A stretch of 64,000 bases of DNA, taken from Lanius collurio. Its lineage: Eukaryota; Chordata; Aves; Passeriformes; Laniidae. A model generated the notes under the pieces. It was not told the DNA's origin, did no database searches, and saw only the letters and a program-made list of their open reading frames with translations. The DNA lies in NCBI GenBank assembly GCA_020086605.1, contig JACBWW010000004.1, positions 22,240,506 to 22,304,505 on the forward strand, written 5' to 3'. Position numbers and translations under genes: made by a program. Shown piece after piece: positions 54,601-63,600 of the stretch. Every line of letters starts with the position of its first letter. Within the stretch, counting starts at the first letter, position 1.

Positions 54601-57600
54601 TTTGATATTGCAGTGTAAAGTAATGTCAGTCAAGTCACTTGTCAGTATTAACACCTCTGTAAAGTAAGTTGAAATCAAATGACAAAGCATGGTACAAGAA
54701 TTGTGTATTTAATGTGTGTGTGTTTGCACATGTGTGCGTGTCTTCATGCTTTTTTTTTAGTTGGGGCTGTATGTAGTACATATAAGTTCAGTTGTAAGCT
54801 CTACTTTGCTGTTAAGTGATGAATAATGCAGCTTTTCATCAGTTTGAATTACTATATTGAGACTTAAAGAAACTGTTTTGTTCTTTGTAGCTGAGCCAAT
54901 AACGTTTCCACCTGGAGGAGGCAAGTCATTTATTATGGGTTCTGATGATGTGTTGTTAAGTGTTCTGGGCCTTGGAGACCTTGCAGACTTGACAGTTACA
55001 AATGATGCAGACTATAGTTATGATGTAAGTGCAATTTTATTTTGAAATTCTTTACACAGCTTAACCAATAATAGTTGGGTCCCCTCTCCTCCACCCTGAA
55101 TATTACTGATGCACTTCATTAGTAAAAGCTGTTACTTGAAAGGAGAGAGCACCTTGTGAATGAGCTCAGTAATTTGGGTAACCAGAATTAAGTGAGATGA
55201 CTTGGGGTTTGTCTTTGTTAATAATTTAATTCAGATTTTGTCACTGGGGGGGAATGTGTTATGACATAAAATACACATTAATGTCTTACCATGACAAAAT
55301 TGACAGTTATACAATGAAATGGAGTATTGAGTAGACATGGCATGGATCAAAAATATTGATATTGACGTATTTGTTTACTGTCCTTTTGGTGAGCAAGTAG
55401 TGTTAATAGCATAGACTATATATAGTAGTGCATTTCAGATTTAAGCTTTTAGGGGGTATTTTTATTATACTCTAGAGTGTTCTGATATTTCTTTGACCAT
55501 ATTTATTAAGCTTCTACCAATAGTGTTAAATGACTTTCGTTGGCTATTAGCATTGGATGGCTGGTTAGGGAAGTGTTCAGGTAAGTTTTGCATGCAGTAT
55601 TGTATTTAAAATGTCTTGTAGTATTGACTTGACTGCAGATTGCAACATTGCAGTGTATTCCTGTCTTTTGTGAAGTACAACTTCTTTATAAAACTGTAGC
55701 CATTTTGCTTATTCTGAGATGGAGGGATATTTACAGGTGAGCCAGGACTAAACTCAGAAAGCATTACAATGAATATAATTGATACCAGCTGATCAAACTG
55801 TTACATGTGACTCTTTGCTGCTTGTGACAAACCTGACAAAAGAGTTTTTGTGATGCAAAGAGTGATGCAGAGTAGAAGTTAACCTTTGTTCTGGAGAAGC
55901 TTAGAGAGTAACTGATACACAAATATGAAGTGCTGCCTGAGCCAATAAGAAATTTGCAGTAGAAGGTAGTACTTTGCACATTTGTTGAAGGCTGGAAGGT
56001 GTTAGTCATCCTGTAGGTGAAGTTGATTGTACTTTTTCAATGTAGTTGAATTTTCAAAGTTTTCTCACCGAAACCCTTAATTAGAAGTTCTTTCATTTTG
56101 GCTTGGTTTGAGAGGTGAGTGGGAAGAGGCTATTTCATGCTCTAATGTATAGGATACAAAAGATAGAAGTAGGGTTTTGGTTTTTTACTGGACCATTCAC
56201 CACATATGAGATCTGATTGACCATAATTGTCACTTGGTTTCCCTGCTTCTTGTCCAGTCCTCCTTTCCCAGTATTCCTAGGATATTTTGTTCCTTGTAAA
56301 GCATAGCTGAAAAATGCATTTTGACTTCTGACTTAATGTGTCAGAAAAAAACAAAAATAACGCAGATGGCAAGAATTTTTTTGTGTTTAAAAAGACGCCG
56401 TCCTGTCACAAATCTGAAGAGACTGAAATTCAGGTTCTATTAGTTCTTCATCACAGTGTTTCTTCAGGTTAAAAATTCCTTGGTAGTTCTTAATTTCTGA
56501 AATTGTTTCCTCGTAGCTATGGATTTGCAGCGCAGTAAGAACATCTTACCCTGTCCCTGTAATCCAGCACTTGTAGGGCATCTTAGTCTAATGCCTTTTT
56601 AAGCTTAGCTGAAATCACCTTCTTTTCCAGTATATCTTTAGACAAGGAGGTGTTACACTAAGTTAATGTGTAAGTAAAGCTGCAACAGTGAAAAAACCTC
56701 AAACCAGAACACTTAATGCATTTGCTCCCAATAGGTTCATGTTCTTCAAATAGCTTTTGTGAGCCATTACAGTGCATGAATAAATAGAGTCACAACAGGC
56801 TTCTGCTGTTGTGTATCATGTATTGCTCCTTGATGAGCAATTGTATTTTGAAAGGAGAGGATATGAATACAGGATGGGCGTTAATTATAAATCTTAGGAA
56901 TTTCAATTATAGCTCAAAAGATTTCTGTATGTTTGATTAAATGCACAGGTTGTCTCCAAGACTGGTCATCTGTTAAACTGTACAGTCATTTCAAGTCATG
57001 TCTTTCTCATTATCTAGTTACTTACATCGACCTCAGTGCATGTAGTTGTTTTTATGCTGAGGGAATAATTTTGCCAAATCAAATGCTCCCATTTGTATAT
57101 TTTTGGATTCCATAGCAGCAGAGAATGGTGTTTCTTTGCAGTAGGACTGACTGAAAAATGGAAAGCTTTCCTTTATCAGAGCATGTAAACTTGGAAATCT
57201 CTAATACAACATTATGAAGAAAAAAGTAACATTAAAACATAGACACTGGCTGCGGTTATTAATTATTGTTTTCTAAAATTTCTGTTTGCTGTTGGGGAGT
57301 ACTTGTTTGAGATAGGGAAATGCATGTCTCCTTACTATATGTTAAGATTCTGCTGACTGCAGGGGCAAGGAAGATCTTCATTCTCTTGTGCCTTTTTTTG
57401 TGGTGGAAGTGAGCTGTTTTTTGTTTGTGTTTGTTTAGATAAGGTGTAGTTTCAGTCTGGTTAGCCTGTGCTTTACAAGGCAGAATGAATGGGTTGTTTG
57501 TCTGTGATCCTATACAGACGAAAAATACAAAGACAAAAGGAGATTTTTATTAGGTTAGATTGAGCAAGAGTAATAAAGCAGGCATTTCCAATTCTGGTTG

Positions 57601-60600
57601 CATCTGTTTAGCAATTTCTTGTGGTGTATGGTTTGTATGGTTTTTTTTCATTTTCATCCAAGCTTAAGGAGATTTTACAGTAAAGGTTTTTAGGACATGT
57701 AAGATGTTTTGTGTCTCCTGACCTGGGCAGAGTTTTTGTTTGAGTGTTGGGTAGATTTGGGCAGGGGAGACAACTGCTGCTACTTTTTTTTTTTTTTTTT
57801 TGTAGAATGTACTATTTTCTGTGTTTGTCAGCAGAGGATGAGCATCAAGGATTCAGCTGATCCTTCTTGGTCTTTAGTAAAGTCCACAGAAAAGGGGAGG
57901 AGCAGCTAGTGAAGTTGTATGTTTCCATAGTCTGTCTTGTCATGACTTTGATTATGTTGGCTGTGTGTATGTATATCTATATACACACACACTTAGAGTA
58001 GAGCATCAAGACTCAGTGGGGCAGTATGTCCATCTATGCCTTATGTTTTGAGAGGCTTTTGAGATGTCACACTTTAGAACATTGATATACCCTGTTGCAT
58101 TTTACTACTTTTCCATTATTCTTCTGGCCCATTTTGTGGAATAATCTCATATTTATCCTTTTTAATCATCAAATCCCTTTTCCAAGTCCTTGACTGTGTT
58201 TTTCTGAGGTGGGATTGAGTTTTTTGTTTGGTTTTTTTTTTTTGGAAATACATTACGGGTTAGCATTTTTTCTTAGAGATTGCAAGGACCTCTTTAAAGA
58301 AATATCAGTTGTTCTCCTACTTTTGCAGTAAGGAGATCAGGATCCATTAAAACATGGATAAAAAAAAAGAATTTTTAAGAACTGGTTTATATATAACTAG
58401 ATTTCTAATAAAGTGTATGTAGTGTCATCTTAAAAGAAACAAGATGTTCCAGTCTGTTTATAAAAAATTAAGGCTTCAAAGCTGTACTTAAAATAGGAAA
58501 TATACCTTATTTTTCATAACTTGTGTAAATTCTGTACCTTGCATTTTAGCAGGTGTACTGCTGTACTGTAACAAAATTGCCCTTGCAGCAGCCCTTTTAA
58601 GAAAGAAACAAAAAAAGATATAAATAACCCTTTTCATATTTTGAAAAATAAGGATCACTGTATCCAGTTCTGATTTTCTTGAATGACTTTTCATCACAAC
58701 TGTAATAGAAACTATTGTCGTGTGGACGCATATTGCACCCAAAAAATTGAAAGTTTTCTGCATAATCTGGGATGTATCATGTGCTAAAATTAAGGATTGG
58801 TATTTCAAAATTTGGCTTTGATTTCTCTAAGCCCCAGATCACCACAAGTACGTGAGGCAGCATAAGTTAGCTAGGTGGGTGAATACATTACGTAATGAGG
58901 ATTTAAAATATCAAGGAATTCTATTTGCTAGGAAAATACCCTTTTTTTTTTCCCCTTCTCTTGTCTATTTGGGGAGGCAAAGAAATCAACAGTTTGATTC
59001 AAAATCTATTATGTTTAATGCAGAATGCCAAAATTCCACTCTGCTCTGCTTCCTGAAACAAAAAATTATTCTTTTTATGAAGCTTGTATATAATATGCAG
59101 AGTAGTGCTAAATAACTTAAATCTCAGTAAAAGTATCTCAGTGTTCAGTGCACTCTGAAGTAGGAAGATTGCAAACAAAATGCTTTGTTCTTTTATGTAT
59201 TTCTTTGTTGATATTAAAAAGCCCTAAAAATTCAGGTTACATGTCTGGTATAACAGGTTTCTGTGACTTGATCAGAATTAGGTAAAGTTTGCACTTAGGA
59301 CAGAAATTTGCAGTAATACAATGGAAAAGCAAATGTTTGCCCATCTGTAACTCAGAACAGTAAATTCTGTTGTCTGAGCCTGTTTGTTTTGTTGGATAGA
59401 AATGAATTTGGTTTGAGTGCGTAGTGATAATTCATTCCAGGTTATAGATTTGATCCAAAAATACTTACTACAGTACTATCTGATTATTTTCAGTCCTGAC
59501 AGATACAAGGTAGTAAGATTTTATTAGCTTGGGAGATTCAAATTCTTATTAGTATTGCTGAAATGAGCTTGAGATGTTGAGATATTGTGGCCTACAGTCA
59601 AGAAACATACTTTGACAATTACATGCTGAATAGATAATGTGTAAGGAGAAGGATACAATTAGTTTCCATTTATTCTTAGTTTGCTTATTTTGTTCATCTA
59701 ATTCAAGTCAGTTTTCTAAACTGCCTTTAGGGAAAGAGAGTAGTATCTGGACATGTTACCTCTATGACGGAGACTTAGGATGGGGTATAGTCTTCCAAGG
59801 GTCTGCTTGGTTATAATACAATTTATATTTATATAAATAAAATATATACATTGTATTAGAATATGTAAATTAGTCTCTTGCAATCTAGAAGGTCCTGAAG
59901 TTTCATGGTAGCTCTTCTGAGTTACCTATAATTAATATTAAGCAGCTGTAATTATTATATTTTAGCCTGACGGTCTATAGGTTAAGAGTATGAATTGGAT
60001 GATGCCAATATATAAATGTATAGTTTGCATATATTGCTTCACAAAGCAGCTAGGTTATTGTCTCACAAATATATTTAAAACTCATTAAAGACTTGAAAAA
60101 TGTTTGTGTAATGTTATGTTTAAAATCATGACAAATGTGTATTGAAATTTCAATTAGCTATTTCTGTGTACATACCTTTACCTGTAGAAGTATTCAAGAA
60201 TTATGTATGTTTCTTTACAATCTCAGTCAAGTTCCTCATCTGAGGAAGATCAGTCACTAAGCACTTCAAGTTGATTTTTACTGTGTTAAGGTGATTAATA
60301 AGCTTTTGATAGCTATAATCTCTTCCTGGGGTGCAGACAACATGATATGCAATGACATTTCTTTCTTCAAGGAAGAAGAATTAATGTCATTGCACAAAAG
60401 GATTAAAGTCAGTTTTGAAAATCAAATCTTCTGTTCTATGTATTTAACATTATATATCATTCCAGCCTGGGTCAAAGGAAACTGTTACAACAGAAGAATT
60501 TGCAGACTACCTAGCTGGCCAGATGAGGTTATAGATATATGTATAGACAAATCAGTAGATAAATGCAAATTTAAGATTGAATATATATTAACTGAATCAA

Positions 60601-63600
60601 GCATAGGCTGTTTTCCAAAAATATGCAGCTATGTATATATAAAAGATGTATTTTAAAATCCAAGATACAATTACACCTTTGCTTTTCTTTTTTTAAGTTG
60701 CCAGCTAATAAAGATGCCTTCCGAAAGACATGGAACCCTAAGTATACGCTACGCAGTCATTTTGATGGAGTGCGAGCATTAGCTTTTCATCCTGTAGAGC
60801 CTGTGCTGGTTACAGCCTCTGAGGACCATACTCTAAAACTTTGGAATTTGCAGAAAACAGTTCCTGCCAAAAAGCAAGTATATGGGTTTTTATAAAACAT
60901 CACTGGTGTTTTAAATGCCTTTTAAATTGATTAAACTCTTATATTTTCGGAGTTTTTTTTCAGTAAAGATTTCATGTAGTATAATAACTCTTCTTTCTCT
61001 TTCAGGAGTGCCTCTTTAGATGTAGAACCCATCTACACATTTAGGGCCCACATGTAAGTGACATTCATGGCTGAAAAATATATTTTTGTTATCTCACGTA
61101 TTCATAAAAAACTTCAGTGTAAAAGCCACAAATTATACTTTTTATGATATTTTTGCAGTGTTCAGACAAGACCCATTATACTTTGTAAAGCAGCTTAATA
61201 CCAAGCATCTGTCGTGAATTGCAGAGGCAATGATAACACAAGAAGAAAGTAGCAAATTTGTTTAGCTGCAGTGGAAAGGAGAGATTATAGATAATGATGA
61301 TAAGGTAATCACCCAAGACGTGTCTTGGACTGTGGATTTTATATGTAATATGTGGAAAAGATGAGTAAGGTGTAGAGGCTAGTCTTGGCTAGGATCTTCA
61401 GATACAGGTCTGAGTCCTAGTGATTTTTCAGCTTGTGTCAAGTGCTTTATTACTGCCTGAGTTTCACTTGCTAATTTTGAATTCTGCTTTCTTTCAATAA
61501 GAAGGCAAGATAAAAATGCACAGTTGATAGCCAGAGTAGTACTTTGCTTATATAAGTAAAGATCCGCTCTCCGACCCGGTAAGCAGGTAAGCTTAAAGAG
61601 AGCTCTTTGATTAGCATGGAAGTGGATGGCACTTCTTGTGCTGGCCTCAAAAACAACAAAAAAGAAAATGAATTCATAGTTTGTATTAGGAAATTTACAT
61701 GTGCTTCTCCTCCCCTTACGCCACATGATAGAACGTAATGTCTTACTTCTGCACTTACTAGCTAAAGCATAAAACACTTTTCCCCAGGACTGGGTGACCT
61801 GTTTGTCCTCATGTTGAAATATAAGTTCTTATAACTGATACAGGGGATCACTGACCAACTGAATTCTCCATATCTCTGTCTAAATTTAAGCTGTTGCTTT
61901 TGTATTTGTTAGTGAATACCCAAAGTAAGATTTGGGAAAGTTCTGTTACAGAACAAATCCATACTGTATGACTTCTAGTGTGATGTAAGAGAGTAATTTT
62001 ACTATTTTTCCCCTCAGGCAATTATTGAACAACATTGCCTTTCTGCCCATCTTCATTCTTCGCTTTACCAAATATGTAGATGGATTCAGCCAGTAGTATT
62101 CCTTTTCAACATCTTCAAATATGTGATTCTAGTTTGTTTATCTGCACTCATTTTTATCATGAGCATGGCCATCAAATGACCCAGACACCTAGTTTGGGGA
62201 TGTGGTTTTACAGTGCAGTTAAACTTGTGGCAGTAGTGTGTCCAAAGTGGTGTACCTGTTTCTTCCTGGGCTACAACCTGTGCTTGTGTAATACCACAGC
62301 AAGCAGGTTGAAGAAGTTAAACCAGTAGGAGTCTAACATTGGCCAAAAGGTACAATTTCTAGGATTGTTTCTCTGAACCAGTTTCCTGGAGCATAGGTTA
62401 CTATTAGTACCTAAAAGAAGGATGAGAAAATAGTTGCCAGGGAGAGGGGCTACAGCCACCTCTTTCTGCACAGCTAGCTGTTAGATTGGCATAGATGCAC
62501 TGTAGAAACTCACCACTTGTGGCTGTAATTACTGTTGCTTCTGAGAAATAAGTTGGTGTTCTTTGAATTGCTTCAGTTTGCATAGTTTTAATTAATTACT
62601 GATGATTATTTTAATAGATGTTGATATCACTTGTTGAGACTTAAAAAATGTTTTAATAGAATTGTTTCTATGGAGTTGAAGAGGTTTGTAACTGCTTAAG
62701 CCAATCCAGATGTTTTTTGAAAGCAGGTAGCCAGATTTTCACTTCTATCCCATAGGCAGTTACCAATCAGCTTTTTTCTCTGTCTCTGAATAGTGGACCT
62801 GTATTGTCATTGGCAATTAGTTCCAATGGAGAACAGTGTTTCAGTGGTGGTATTGATGCAACCATCCAGTGGTGGAACATGCCTAGCCCTAATGTGGATC
62901 CATATGATACCTATGGTAAGTACCTTTTAAAAGATAAACAACTTATAAGCATTGTCTTGAACATTATTTTTCCACTTGATGTTAATCTGTTTACTAGAGC
63001 TTTTGTGAAATATTACTGCCATTTATCAGCTACACTGTGTGTTTTCAACTACTTATGTGTGGCAAACATAAGTTATTTATTCCCACTTGCACTGGTGATG
63101 TACTTCCTGTAGAACTGTAGTAGAGATTAGCAATTCCTGAGATTTATACAGTAAAGAAAAAATTAATCATAACTTATATTTTTGAGAAGCAAAAAATTTT
63201 GAACCAGAATTACAGCTTCTTAATGGTTATTTATTTCTTCTGATGGAAATTTACTAGAAAACTAAGATAAGTGTTGTTTGAGTTGTTTGTGGGATTTTTT
63301 TGTTGGTTGGTTGGTTTTGTTGGCTGGTTTGGTTTGGTAGGTTTTTTTTGTTTGAGTTTTTGTTTGTTTGTTTCCCTGTTTGGTTGGGGTTTTTTGAGAA
63401 GGATGTCAGTGGTTGTGCAAAATTACTTGTGTCATATTCTAGCTGTTGCTTAAACAGGAGGGGCAGGGAGGACACACATGTTTTATGTGGAATTTAATTT
63501 ATGTTGAGGTACAAGAAATACTTAATGTTTCTTCACTAAAAAGGTTTCATTTCTGAACTTTTTTTTCCAGAGCCAAACGTTCTAGCTGGCACATTAATTG

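Larger units (their letters stand above)
55025..60697 (+). other. STRN3: STRN3 intron 10
   Basis: 5,673 bases. It contains a T18 run (57784-57801), a CA/TA microsatellite (about 57966-57990) and, near its 3' end, the candidate alternative exon at 60466. No clear LINE was seen. Confidence 0.85.

Noticed and set aside
61379..61777. 132-codon minus-strand open frame in intron 12
   Set aside because: No recognisable domain. It overlaps an LTR-like stretch and has no coding support.
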